Below are positions 17,283-26,295 of a stretch of 64,000 bases of DNA, in pieces; within the stretch, counting starts at the first letter, position 1, and each line of letters starts with the position of its first letter. This stretch comes from Fibrobacter sp. UWB11 (GTDB lineage: Bacteria > Fibrobacterota > Fibrobacteria > Fibrobacterales > Fibrobacteraceae): NCBI RefSeq assembly GCF_900143015.1, contig NZ_FSRT01000003.1, forward strand, positions 186,001 through 250,000. Direction: 5' to 3'. The position numbers were made by a program, and so were the translations under genes. The notes under the pieces were generated by a model. It ran no database searches, was not told the origin of the DNA, and was given only the letters and a program-made list of their open reading frames with translations.

Positions 17283-18494
17283 TTAGAATGCATAAGTTGC
17301 AGAAAGTTGATAGCGATTCAAGTCAGCTTCCTTTACCGTATTTGCAGTCCAGTAATCTGTTTGAACGTGAAGGTATTCAAAGCCAAACGAGAATGCGTCT
17401 GTCAAATTGTAGGTCGTATTGGCAAAGAATGAGAAGTTTTGTTCACGACCACCGACTTTTCTGATATCTTCGCGCTTCAGCTTGTCAAGCCCTGCACCCA
17501 CATTAAAGGCCAGCTTTTGAATAAATTTTGCCTGCAAAGCGATCCAGCCACCATAAGCGCCAATGCTTCTTACGCTTTCTGGATCTTCAGTATTTGCAGC
17601 AAGTCCGCGTCCAATGCCTGCCGCATAAGTATCAAGATTTGCACCAATAAAATATTCACCAAGAAAGGTAAAGTTACTTGTTATGGGGAGCGTTAAATCC
17701 ACATTGAAAGACCATGTGGGAATATCCTTCGTATCGCCTGTGGCATCCAAGTCAACTTCTTCTTGGCCGTAGTGACCGGAAATACCTAAACCGAATTTCT
17801 TGCCATCAACCCAAAGAGGAAGCGCAATGCCGATGCGTCCCTGAATTGTGGGAATGTCGGCATCAACACCAGTTTCCGAGGCAGAAGAAGTGTTGTAAGG
17901 TTGTGTTTCGCCGATAGTACGGAGAAGGGCAACGGCAAAATCCAAAGAACCTTCGCCAACAGGGACTTTTTCAGTGAATCTGAGTTGAGCTCTGCGAAGG
18001 CCCGGATCACCCGAATTGTTAAGAACGCCAGCGTTGAGCGTCGGAGTCACCAATGGAGAAATCAAATCCCATGTTTGACCGCCCAAAATGGAGAAGCCGG
18101 ACTTGCCAAAAGAAATTTCACCGTAACCATGACGGAGTCTCGGAGTAGGAGCGTTGCCGGAACCGCCGCCGTAGAAATCAACTTCGATTTTACCATTTGC
18201 CTTGAAGAACGCAGTATCGCTACCGCTCGAAAGATTGAGGCCGATTCTCGTCAGGTTCGGCGTAAAATGCCAACCGCCATCATTTTCGTTTGTAATGTCC
18301 GATGCAGCGGCAAAATTTGCAAAGTTACCGTTATTACTTTTGGAATCTTCGTAAGCAGCATTCAAAGATGCAAAACCGTAAAGCGTTGCACTTACGCCAG
18401 ATTTCGTGGAAACCGCAATGGGTTCTGCAGCAAAAGCGGTAAATGAAGACAAAAGGATAACTTGAGTTATAGTTTTTTTAATATTGAAATTCAT
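17283..18494 (-). CDS. Outer-membrane porin-like beta-barrel
   Basis: 403 residues with a signal peptide ending at TAFAAEP. The rest is alternating amphipathic strands with aromatic girdles, ending in ATYAF; a terminal Phe is the usual BAM recognition residue. Start placed at 18494 (MNFNIKK) after GGAGATTTTT; a longer frame to 18569 runs through the leader. It is first in the operon with SsuABC, so it probably forms the outer-membrane entry for the same sulfur compound. No specific porin subfamily is recognised. Confidence 0.75.
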   Translation of the reverse strand: MNFNIKKTITQVILLSSFTAFAAEPIAVSTKSGVSATLYGFASLNAAYEDSKSNNGNFANFAAASDITNENDGGWHFTPNLTRIGLNLSSGSDTAFFKANGKIEVDFYGGGSGNAPTPRLRHGYGEISFGKSGFSILGGQTWDLISPLVTPTLNAGVLNNSGDPGLRRAQLRFTEKVPVGEGSLDFAVALLRTIGETQPYNTSSASETGVDADIPTIQGRIGIALPLWVDGKKFGLGISGHYGQEEVDLDATGDTKDIPTWSFNVDLTLPITSNFTFLGEYFIGANLDTYAAGIGRGLAANTEDPESVRSIGAYGGWIALQAKFIQKLAFNVGAGLDKLKREDIRKVGGREQNFSFFANTTYNLTDAFSFGFEYLHVQTDYWTANTVKEADLNRYQLSATYAF

Positions 18495-18596
18495 GGAAAA
18501 ATCTCCTAATTTTTGTATGAGTTGAGTAACCACGCAGAGCAATATTCTGCGCGCATTTAGAATCGCCAATCAACCTTCAAAAAGGCATCGGCTTAT

Positions 18597-18626
18597 TTAC
18601 TGATGAATTTTACAGCTACAACACAT
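18597..18626 (-). CDS. Cys-rich leader peptide MCCSCKIHQ
   Basis: A nine-codon ORF with Cys at positions 2, 3 and 5, and GAGGA before the ATG. It lies about 100 bases ahead of the porin-SsuABC operon. CAACAC upstream can pair with GTGTTG over the first Cys codons, with the ribosome site in the loop. Downstream hairpins are GCCGAT...ATTGGC and CGCAGA...TCTGCG (around 18539-18557); neither has a U-tract. Control could therefore be Rho-dependent or translational. Confidence 0.65.
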   Translation of the reverse strand: MCCSCKIHQ

Positions 18627-18757
18627 ATAGGTATCCTCGTGTTGATTGTTCATGTGTCGGAACACTGCGTTCTCGATTGCGATGCCTAAGTTAGAAAACA
18701 AAAAACGCTTTGTAAAATACTTTATTTTTATCGCTTGATATAAGGTTTGGCTTTATG

Positions 18758-18774
18758 TATAAAATTAATTTATA
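18758..18774 (-). promoter_or_regulatory. LysR-type operator-like repeat upstream of the porin operon
   Basis: TATAA-AATTAAT-TTATA, flanked by G and C, has 5-7-5 spacing and matches the motif at eight of ten positions, with the same changes as the 9395 site. The surrounding DNA is AT-rich, so chance is a real alternative. Confidence 0.35.
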
Positions 18775-18822
18775 CACACTACACACAAATAGCAACAGGC
18801 TATAAACAGTGTTTGCAATCAA

Positions 18823-20250
18823 TTAAACTTGAAAAAGGTCGGCAATGATTTGCACTGCTTTTTTCATCTTATTTCTTTCAACAGAAGAATAGTTGATAAC
18901 AAACTTGTGTTCCGATGGAGTGGCCTCAAAATAATATTCCGAAAGAGCCTTAACATTGACGCCCTTTTGACGCAAGCGTTTGCCGAATTCTGCATCAGAA
19001 CAATTGGTATTCATCTCAAGAATAAAATGCAAGCCAGCATCTTCTTCGTAAACATGCGCTACTTTTGAAAGCTTACTTTTATCAATCGCCGTAAGCAATG
19101 CGTCTCGTTTACTTCTGTACAAATTGCGCATACGGTTGATATGCGTTTCGTAATACCCGAGGTCAATAAACTTCGCCATCACATATTGGTCAAGAGTCGA
19201 TACGGTACAAGAATAAAACGAAAGTTCGTTGTGAAATTTTTCGGCAAGGTGCGGAGGGAGAACCATATAACTGAGCCTAATGGCAGATGTCATCGTCTTG
19301 GAGAATGTATTCAAGTACACAACCTTTTCAGTTACATCAATATTTTGCAATGCGGGAATCGGTTTTCCGGTCATGCGAAATTCGCTATCGTAGTCATCTT
19401 CGACAATGTAGCGCTTGGGCGATTCTGCCGCCCAGCTGAGCAAACGATAACGCTCACCAACAGGCATCACCTTCCCGGTTGGAAAATGATGCGCCGGAGA
19501 AATATGCACGATATCGGCATTTGATTTCTTTAATGCATCTACAAAGTTGTCGCCTTCAACAGGGACATGGTTCACCTTGACACCATATTGACTGTAGATT
19601 TTTGAAATCTTGCTCCAGCCAGGATCTTCGACAGCATAGCACTTGTCAAATCCCAACAGCTGAACAAGCAAGCCATAGAGATAATCCGTTCCCGCCCCGA
19701 TAACAATTTGTTCAGGCGTCACCTGAATATTCCTGAATTCACGGAGCATGCGCACAATAGCGCGGCGAAGCTCTAATGTGCCAACGCCAGGAGAGACTTG
19801 CAACAAGTCCTTTTGCCTTTCGCAAAGAACTTCTCGGGTAATCTTAGCCCAGGTCGAAAAAGGGAAAGCCTCGATATCCGCGCCATTGCTTGCAAAATCG
19901 GCAATGTACTTTGGGTTGGTATGCTCAGATTCTTCGTGAAAATCAGCCCGAAGCCTGCGAGAGCGATACGATTTTTGACGAGTCTGGACTTGTGATGTTG
20001 CTTTCGCATTTATATCAACGACAAAGAATCCCTTTTTCGGAAGAGAATAAATAAAGCCTTCGGCCAAAAGTTGTGCGTAAGCATTTTCAATGGTCACCAC
20101 GCTAACGCCGAGATTTTGCGCAAGACTTCTTTTAGATGGAATCTGTTCATCTGCTAAAATTTTCCCGCTTACGATATCTTTTTTGATGCATTGGTAAAGA
20201 TAATGATAAAGGCTATTGGAACCTGCCTTGGACATATCGTAAGTAAACAT
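18823..20250 (-). CDS. pdxR: PdxR-like MocR-family regulator
   Basis: About 475 residues. The N-terminal GntR-type winged helix (residues 10-75) has IPSKRSLAQNLGVSVVTIENAYAQLLAEGFIYSLPKKGFFV in pieces. A long linker leads to an aminotransferase-I-like domain with IVEDDYDSEFR and NTFSKTM holding the PLP lysine. MocR proteins of this type sense PLP and activate pdxST. It is divergent from pdxST, with CTGAC direct repeats between. I start it at 20250 (MFTYDMSKAG); longer frames read back into the pdxS promoter. Confidence 0.85.
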   Translation of the reverse strand: MFTYDMSKAGSNSLYHYLYQCIKKDIVSGKILADEQIPSKRSLAQNLGVSVVTIENAYAQLLAEGFIYSLPKKGFFVVDINAKATSQVQTRQKSYRSRRLRADFHEESEHTNPKYIADFASNGADIEAFPFSTWAKITREVLCERQKDLLQVSPGVGTLELRRAIVRMLREFRNIQVTPEQIVIGAGTDYLYGLLVQLLGFDKCYAVEDPGWSKISKIYSQYGVKVNHVPVEGDNFVDALKKSNADIVHISPAHHFPTGKVMPVGERYRLLSWAAESPKRYIVEDDYDSEFRMTGKPIPALQNIDVTEKVVYLNTFSKTMTSAIRLSYMVLPPHLAEKFHNELSFYSCTVSTLDQYVMAKFIDLGYYETHINRMRNLYRSKRDALLTAIDKSKLSKVAHVYEEDAGLHFILEMNTNCSDAEFGKRLRQKGVNVKALSEYYFEATPSEHKFVINYSSVERNKMKKAVQIIADLFQV

Positions 20251-20254
20251 AAAC

Positions 20255-20298
20255 CTGACCTTATTAAATATGCAAATCTGACATTTAACTGACCTTAT
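20255..20298. promoter_or_regulatory. Direct repeats between pdxR and pdxS
   Basis: CTGACCTTAT occurs at 20255-20264 and 20289-20298, with a weaker CTGACATTTA at 20278-20287. The two full copies are 34 bases apart. MocR regulators bind direct repeats, so these are the likely PdxR sites. Confidence 0.6.
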
Positions 20299-20391
20299 AA
20301 AAATAATAAAAAACTGAATATTGAACAAGCCCAACGAATGTTTTAAATTCCCCCTTGAAAAAAAAAACATTTCACAATCAAGGAGATACTC

Positions 20392-21270
20392 ATGCCAGAA
20401 CAGAACCGTTACGAACTCAATAAGAATCTTGCCCAAATGCTTAAGGGCGGTGTCATCATGGATGTAACCACGCCGGAACAGGCCAAAATCGCAGAAGCTG
20501 CAGGCGCTGCCGCCGTAATGGCATTAGAGCGCATTCCCGCCGATATTCGCGCCGCTGGCGGTGTATCAAGAATGAGCGATCCAAAAATGATCAAGGGTAT
20601 TCAGGACGCCGTTTCCATCCCTGTGATGGCCAAATGCCGCATCGGGCACTTTGCAGAAGCACAGATTTTACAGGCCATCGAAATCGACTACATTGACGAA
20701 AGCGAAGTGCTTTCTCCAGCCGATGATGTTTTTCACATCAACAAGCGAGAATTCAATGTTCCCTTCGTGTGCGGCGCAAAAGATTTGGGCGAAGCATTAC
20801 GCCGAATCGAAGAGGGTGCGTCCATGATTCGTACCAAGGGAGAGCCGGGCACGGGCGACATCGTCCAAGCTGTACGACACATGCGTCTGATGAATCAGGA
20901 AATCGCCCGCATTTCCAACTTGCGCGAAGACGAACTTTTCAACAGGGCTAAAGAACTTCAAGTGTCGTACGACCTGGTGCGCTATGTTCACGACCACAAG
21001 AAACTTCCGGTCGTGAACTTTGCGGCTGGGGGTGTTGCCACTCCCGCCGATGCTGCCCTCATGATGCAACTTGGCGCAGAAGGCGTATTCGTGGGATCCG
21101 GCATTTTCAAGTCGGGCAATCCCGCAAAGCGTGCCGCCGCAATTGTTCAAGCCGTTACGAACTACACCGATGCAAAACTTATCGCCAAACTTTCCGAAGA
21201 CCTGGGCGAAGCCATGGTCGGTATCAACGAACAAGAAATCGCATTGCTTATGGCAGAAAGGGGGAAATAA
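20392..21270 (+). CDS. pdxS: PLP synthase subunit PdxS
   Basis: A 292-residue (beta/alpha)8 lyase that builds PLP from ribose 5-phosphate, glyceraldehyde 3-phosphate and ammonia. It has [37 protein letters not shown] in sections, and [32 protein letters not shown] in sections. AAGGAGATA precedes the start. Overlaps pdxT by one base. It lies between the sulfur-uptake operon and the HDK operon. Confidence 0.97.
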   Translation: MPEQNRYELNKNLAQMLKGGVIMDVTTPEQAKIAEAAGAAAVMALERIPADIRAAGGVSRMSDPKMIKGIQDAVSIPVMAKCRIGHFAEAQILQAIEIDYIDESEVLSPADDVFHINKREFNVPFVCGAKDLGEALRRIEEGASMIRTKGEPGTGDIVQAVRHMRLMNQEIARISNLREDELFNRAKELQVSYDLVRYVHDHKKLPVVNFAAGGVATPADAALMMQLGAEGVFVGSGIFKSGNPAKRAAAIVQAVTNYTDAKLIAKLSEDLGEAMVGINEQEIALLMAERGK

Positions 21271-21884
21271 TGTCCAACGCAAAACCGCAGATAGGCGTGC
21301 TTGCGGTGCAGGGTGCGTTCATCGAACATGAACGCATTCTTGAATCGCTTGGCGTCGAAGTCTTTGAAATTAGGCAATTGCGTGATCTCGACCGTCATTT
21401 AGACGGTCTTGTACTCCCCGGAGGTGAAAGCACCGTACAAGGCAAGCTCCTTCGCGACTTGGGGCTATTCGAACCATTGCGTCAAAAAATTGTAAACGGG
21501 CTTCCCGTGCTTGCGACATGCGCAGGGGCAATTCTCCTTGCCGAACACATCGCGGGCGAAAACAAGGCTCACTTCGCAACGCTTCCGGCAGTCATCCGTC
21601 GCAATGCTTACGGACGGCAGCTCGGCAGTTTCTTTACAGAAAACGAAGTCGCGCACATCGGAAAAGTTCCGCAAACTTTTATTCGCGCACCATTCTTCGA
21701 ATCTGTTGGGAACGACGTCGAAGTTCTTTCGCGAACCGCGAGCATAAACACTGACGCAAACGCCACAAGCGCCACAAAGCAAATCGTCGCCGTAAAATAC
21801 AAGAATCAAATTGCACTGTCGTTCCATCCAGAACTCAATAGCAATACAAGCATTCACCAGTACTTTTTGAATCTTGTAAAGTAG
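21270..21884 (+). CDS. pdxT: PLP synthase glutaminase subunit PdxT
   Basis: A 204-residue class I glutamine amidotransferase. Motifs: GVLAVQGAFIEH, LPGGESTVQGKL, nucleophile region LATCAGAILLA, and C-terminal FHPEL, giving the Cys-His-Glu triad. It supplies ammonia to PdxS. The start overlaps the pdxS stop (TAATG). Confidence 0.96.
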   Translation: MSNAKPQIGVLAVQGAFIEHERILESLGVEVFEIRQLRDLDRHLDGLVLPGGESTVQGKLLRDLGLFEPLRQKIVNGLPVLATCAGAILLAEHIAGENKAHFATLPAVIRRNAYGRQLGSFFTENEVAHIGKVPQTFIRAPFFESVGNDVEVLSRTASINTDANATSATKQIVAVKYKNQIALSFHPELNSNTSIHQYFLNLVK

Positions 21885-21932
21885 GGCATGCGCATGTCCA
21901 ATCCGCAAATTCATTTACTTCAAATAAAAAAT

Positions 21933-21954
21933 GCCGACTGATGAACCAGTCGGC
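21933..21954. terminator. Bidirectional terminator between pdxT and the HDK operon
   Basis: GCCGACTG and CAGTCGGC with a six-base loop; A-rich before and T-rich after. It serves the convergent transcripts. Confidence 0.8.
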
Positions 21955-21985
21955 ACTTTTGTTGATGTAGTGAAGAAGCAAGAAC

Positions 21986-23338
21986 TTACTTTCCGCCAAC
22001 GGATGCGCTATAAATTTTTTCAAGCAAATTAAGCGCACCCTTATAACCGACGAAACTACGATTGATAATCAAAGTTTCGCTGGACGGAGGTGTAATTTCA
22101 AAGAACAAAGCGCCCTTATCATTGGCAAGATTGATTTCCCAAGAAGAAGCAAGAATCAACGGCTTTCCAGAAGAGAAATCAACTTCCTTGATTGCCTTTT
22201 CAATCAAGTAGCCATCTTCTTCGAATTCCACTTCAACATCGACACCTTCGCTGATATTATGGAAAGCATCTTCAATTCCCTTGCGGAATTTCTGCGGAGG
22301 ATCGTCCGTGATAATCGCCTTGCGCGGAATAAGGCCGATTTGGTCAGCAAGGAACTTGGTGTAAGCAAGCGTGTAAGCGGAATCAGCGGTAATCGCAAAT
22401 TCACTCGGCATACCATACCAGTATTCAGCAAAGAATTCAGAGAAGTGTTCCAAATAGTAGTAATAAATACCATTTTCTTGTTCAATGAACTTTTCGCTCT
22501 GTTCCTTATCGATTCCGGCAAAATCAACAACTTTGCGGATAAATGCAGCAGTTGCTTCGGCACCGATTGGAATTTCAGGAATATGGAGGAACGGCTGACC
22601 ATATTTTTTCTCAAGGTGTTCAGCATTTCTCACGCCGACCCACGGAGAAACCACCAAGTTGAACTGGGCTTCTGGAATGCGCAACCAGTCCTTGACACCG
22701 TTATTTTCAGGTCCAAAGAGCACATTCACTTCAAAGCCAGCGCCACGGAGAATACGGGCAAGTTCCTGATAATCTCCGCGCCAGTTCTGGTTGTAATACG
22801 GAACTTCAAACCAAAGGTTGACAAGGCCCTTCTTGCGTTCGCCCTTGTAATCGCCCACAAACTGATCGACAATGGCGTTTACCACTTCTTCGTGACCGAA
22901 AAGGTTATTGCCCTTAAAGCCTGCGGTATCCACAGCCACAATCGGGTAACCCAAATCGCGATATTCATTCACCAAGCTGGGGACGTCATCACCAATGAGG
23001 CCGCCCACGCAACCCGTGAGAACAACATAAAGGTCGCCATCGAAAACTTTGAGTGTCGATTTGATTAACTGATCCAAAGTCTTGATGCCGCCAAACACGA
23101 TATCGTTTTCGGTGGAGTTTGCGCTCGGCATGTTACCAGCACCAGCGAAAATGCTGCCCTGGAAGCCGTTTTCAAAAGTGAGGAATGCGGTTTGCTTAAG
23201 CTGGCAACCCGGAGAGCAGTTGGCTATAGGAACTGCACCCTTGATGCCGACAACCGTATTGGACGCACCGACTGCACAAGAATAGCGGGGGTCCGAAATA
23301 GAATTGCTTTTTTTCTTTGTTTTAAGTGCTTCTGACAT
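21986..23338 (-). CDS. Nitrogenase-like component K (MarK-type candidate)
   Basis: A 450-residue NifK-family protein, shorter than Mo-nitrogenase NifK (about 520). P-cluster ligand positions are kept: Cys21 (RYSCAVG), Cys45 (NCSPGC), Cys110 (LTGCVGGLIGDD), followed by VDTAGFKGN. It should pair with the D subunit in an alpha2beta2 core that holds P-clusters at the interface. It is last in the H-D-K operon, 17 bases after D. With no nifE, nifN or nifV visible and only sulfur genes around it, a methylthio-alkane-reductase-like role is preferred over N2 fixation; that is inference from context and cofactor ligands. Confidence 0.85.
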   Translation of the reverse strand: MSEALKTKKKSNSISDPRYSCAVGASNTVVGIKGAVPIANCSPGCQLKQTAFLTFENGFQGSIFAGAGNMPSANSTENDIVFGGIKTLDQLIKSTLKVFDGDLYVVLTGCVGGLIGDDVPSLVNEYRDLGYPIVAVDTAGFKGNNLFGHEEVVNAIVDQFVGDYKGERKKGLVNLWFEVPYYNQNWRGDYQELARILRGAGFEVNVLFGPENNGVKDWLRIPEAQFNLVVSPWVGVRNAEHLEKKYGQPFLHIPEIPIGAEATAAFIRKVVDFAGIDKEQSEKFIEQENGIYYYYLEHFSEFFAEYWYGMPSEFAITADSAYTLAYTKFLADQIGLIPRKAIITDDPPQKFRKGIEDAFHNISEGVDVEVEFEEDGYLIEKAIKEVDFSSGKPLILASSWEINLANDKGALFFEITPPSSETLIINRSFVGYKGALNLLEKIYSASVGGK

Positions 23339-23355
23339 TTTCGAAATCTCCCTTA

Positions 23356-24960
23356 TTATGCGTTTTCTGAATTAGATTCTTTATCTTTGCTGAACTTGAG
23401 ATTTCTCGGTTCAGGAAGGTCATTGAGTGTTTCCGGGTGATGCGTCAGGTAGAACGGATCGTCCTGAGCAAGCCACCAATCAGAATACGGGAGCTTCACA
23501 TTACGCTTGAGAACCTGATTAAACTTTGTACGTGAAAGAACGCCCTTGAGCATTTCACCAATGCGGAGAATACCTTGATAGCCCACTGGAATATGTTCGT
23601 CACCCATGGTGAGGGTCGGGAATCCAAGGTGGCCCGCAACAGAGGCAAGGCCCGGATGGCGAATGAGCAAGAAGTCCGTCTTGGCACGCTTCAAAAGTTG
23701 CGGAAGCTGGAAGGCACGAGTCTTACTTACAGTATAGTGCGGAATGTCGCCGTAAGTTTCCACAAGTTCCTTCAAGGTGTCTTGATGCTTTCCAGCGCCA
23801 TCGTAAATGGGGTCATGGTGGAAAACGAGAGCTGCATCATGGCCAATTCCAAGTTCCGAAAGAACACTGATAAGGCCGTGAGCATAAGCAGAACCCGTCA
23901 TCACGATGCCGTTCTTGCCCTTGAAAAATTCGCGAAGTTCAGCGAGCTTCGGAGCAATACGCTTATGTTCACTTTCGATATATTCTTCAGCTTCTTTTTC
24001 TTTGCCAACAACTTTTGCAATAGCGCGGAGCCATTCGTCAGTGCCCTTAATGCCATACGGTTGCGGAGCATCGATTTGCGGAACGCCGAAGGATTCTTCA
24101 AGTGCGGTGGCCATGTAGCCACCCAAAGTATCGCAGAAGGTAGCAGTCGCGACAGCTTCAGAAGCCTGGCGGATTTCATCGAAAGATGCAGTATCCAAGA
24201 GGTAGTTGACGCGGAGGCCAAGCGGAGCAAGCATTTCAGAGAAATAGTCCGTTCCCCAAAGCGCAACAATATTGAGCAAGTCATTTTGCTTTTTAGTCGG
24301 ATGGCGATTCACGATTTGACGGAGAACGCCATGGAATGCAATGTCGAAGCCGGTTGACCAATGCTTGGAACGGAAACCTTCGCAGTGCAGCGGAATTATA
24401 GGCACGCCAACTTCCGGTTCCATTTCTTCGGCGACGGAGTCAATGTCTTCACCGATAATAGCGGTAGCGCAAGCCATGCCAATGAAAATAGCCTTGGGAT
24501 TGAAACGTTCCTTTGCATCACGAATCGTTTGACGAAGCTTTTCAGAAGCACCGAACACCATGTCCTGTTCTTTCAGGTTGGTGCTGATGTTCAAAGTATT
24601 CTGCAAAGGCTTGCCACGACGCTTAAGGCCCACATGCATAGAAAGGTTGAATTTGGAGTTTTCGCCGCTGCAGCCGATCGGGGAATGGTCAATCAAAGCG
24701 CAGTCCGTGAGGTTGCCCACCTGGCACTGAACAATTGCATTGGAGCACATGGTTTCTTGGTTCAGCGGAGAAGCGAGTTCGCAAAGCTTACAGCCGCCAC
24801 CCTTGCCCGCACAGCCACCGTGCTTTTTCGCACTGCGTTCGTCGTAGGCAGATTCCTTGATCAAGTCGCTGGCTTTGCCGTCCCAACCGATAATGGTACC
24901 CAGTCGATATTCGCGGTTCTCGACCGAGGTCATATTTAAATTAATGTTAGTTGATGCCAT
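23356..24960 (-). CDS. Nitrogenase-like component D (MarD-type candidate)
   Basis: A 534-residue NifD-family protein. P-cluster cysteines: Cys72 (TMCSN), Cys97 (HSPIGCSG), Cys164 (MACATAIIGEDI). Cofactor ligands: Cys276 (ATFCDTLGGYM), matching NifD Cys275, and His456 (GDEHIPVGYQG), matching NifD His442. The second-sphere LHCEGFRS is also kept. So it should bind a NifB-derived cluster, unlike the chlorophyllide-reductase-type relatives. An extra N-terminal Cys cluster (Cys50, 57, 60: GGCAGKGGGCKLC) and a C-terminal extension (DWWLAQDDPFYLTHHPE) are not standard NifD. Sandwiched between H and K. The best match in role is methylthio-alkane reductase, which cleaves C-S bonds of thioethers. Confidence 0.85.
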   Translation of the reverse strand: MASTNINLNMTSVENREYRLGTIIGWDGKASDLIKESAYDERSAKKHGGCAGKGGGCKLCELASPLNQETMCSNAIVQCQVGNLTDCALIDHSPIGCSGENSKFNLSMHVGLKRRGKPLQNTLNISTNLKEQDMVFGASEKLRQTIRDAKERFNPKAIFIGMACATAIIGEDIDSVAEEMEPEVGVPIIPLHCEGFRSKHWSTGFDIAFHGVLRQIVNRHPTKKQNDLLNIVALWGTDYFSEMLAPLGLRVNYLLDTASFDEIRQASEAVATATFCDTLGGYMATALEESFGVPQIDAPQPYGIKGTDEWLRAIAKVVGKEKEAEEYIESEHKRIAPKLAELREFFKGKNGIVMTGSAYAHGLISVLSELGIGHDAALVFHHDPIYDGAGKHQDTLKELVETYGDIPHYTVSKTRAFQLPQLLKRAKTDFLLIRHPGLASVAGHLGFPTLTMGDEHIPVGYQGILRIGEMLKGVLSRTKFNQVLKRNVKLPYSDWWLAQDDPFYLTHHPETLNDLPEPRNLKFSKDKESNSENA

Positions 24961-24986
24961 AGATTTTTACCTCCTGCCGGTTCTCG

Positions 24987-25844
<858 letters not shown>

Positions 25845-25960
25845 TTAAGAGTCTGATTCCTACAAAAATGCTAGGTTTGGCGGAATTTTAGAATTAATGT
25901 CAACCCTTTCCAATATTTTTTCAACCCATTTCGACCAAAAAAAATTTTTTTCGGCTCAGC

Positions 25961-25977
25961 TATAGCTTCGCCTTATC
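25961..25977 (-). promoter_or_regulatory. LysR-type operator-like repeat upstream of the HDK operon
   Basis: TATAG-CTTCGCC-TTATC (plus strand) matches the motif at eight of ten positions. It lies 57 bases upstream of the TTGACA at 25903-25898, the same distance as for the solo nifH copy. Confidence 0.5.
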
Positions 25978-26174
25978 GCTCAATTTATTCCGTTCCTATC
26001 ACTGGTCAAAAGACATGGTTTTGAGCATCTAAAAAGGATTCGCTAAACAATAACACCTAATATTCTTATAAAGATTAAGTTTAATTATTTTATTTAAAAT
26101 AATTGTTTAGAAACATTATAACAAATTAATCTAAACAGAGAAAATTTCTATTCCATCGAACACACCGAAGATTG

Positions 26175-26242
26175 TATAGTAAAAAACTATAACAAGCACT
26201 AGAAATATAATATTAGACAATAGCATCAATTCCTTCTATATT
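26175..26242 (+). promoter_or_regulatory. LysR-type operator plus promoter of malY
   Basis: TATAG-TAAAAAA-CTATA (26175-26191), 22 bases, TAGACA (26214-26219), 17 bases, TATATT (26237-26242). The same spacing, 22 then 17, is found upstream of the DUF4418-ABC operon at 29572-29639, and the text around -10 (CCTTCTATATT) is shared. Good evidence for a common activator. From 25992 to 26174 the DNA is AT-rich with nothing else recognised. Confidence 0.75.
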
Positions 26243-26295
26243 ATGTGCCGGCGTGAAAAGCCTACAACTGCAAAGTTTTGCAACGGAGACTCGCC

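Noticed and set aside
20251-20436. N-terminal extension of PdxR to 20436
   Set aside because: It would read across the pdxR-pdxS promoter region and into pdxS; MocR proteins start close to the GntR helix.
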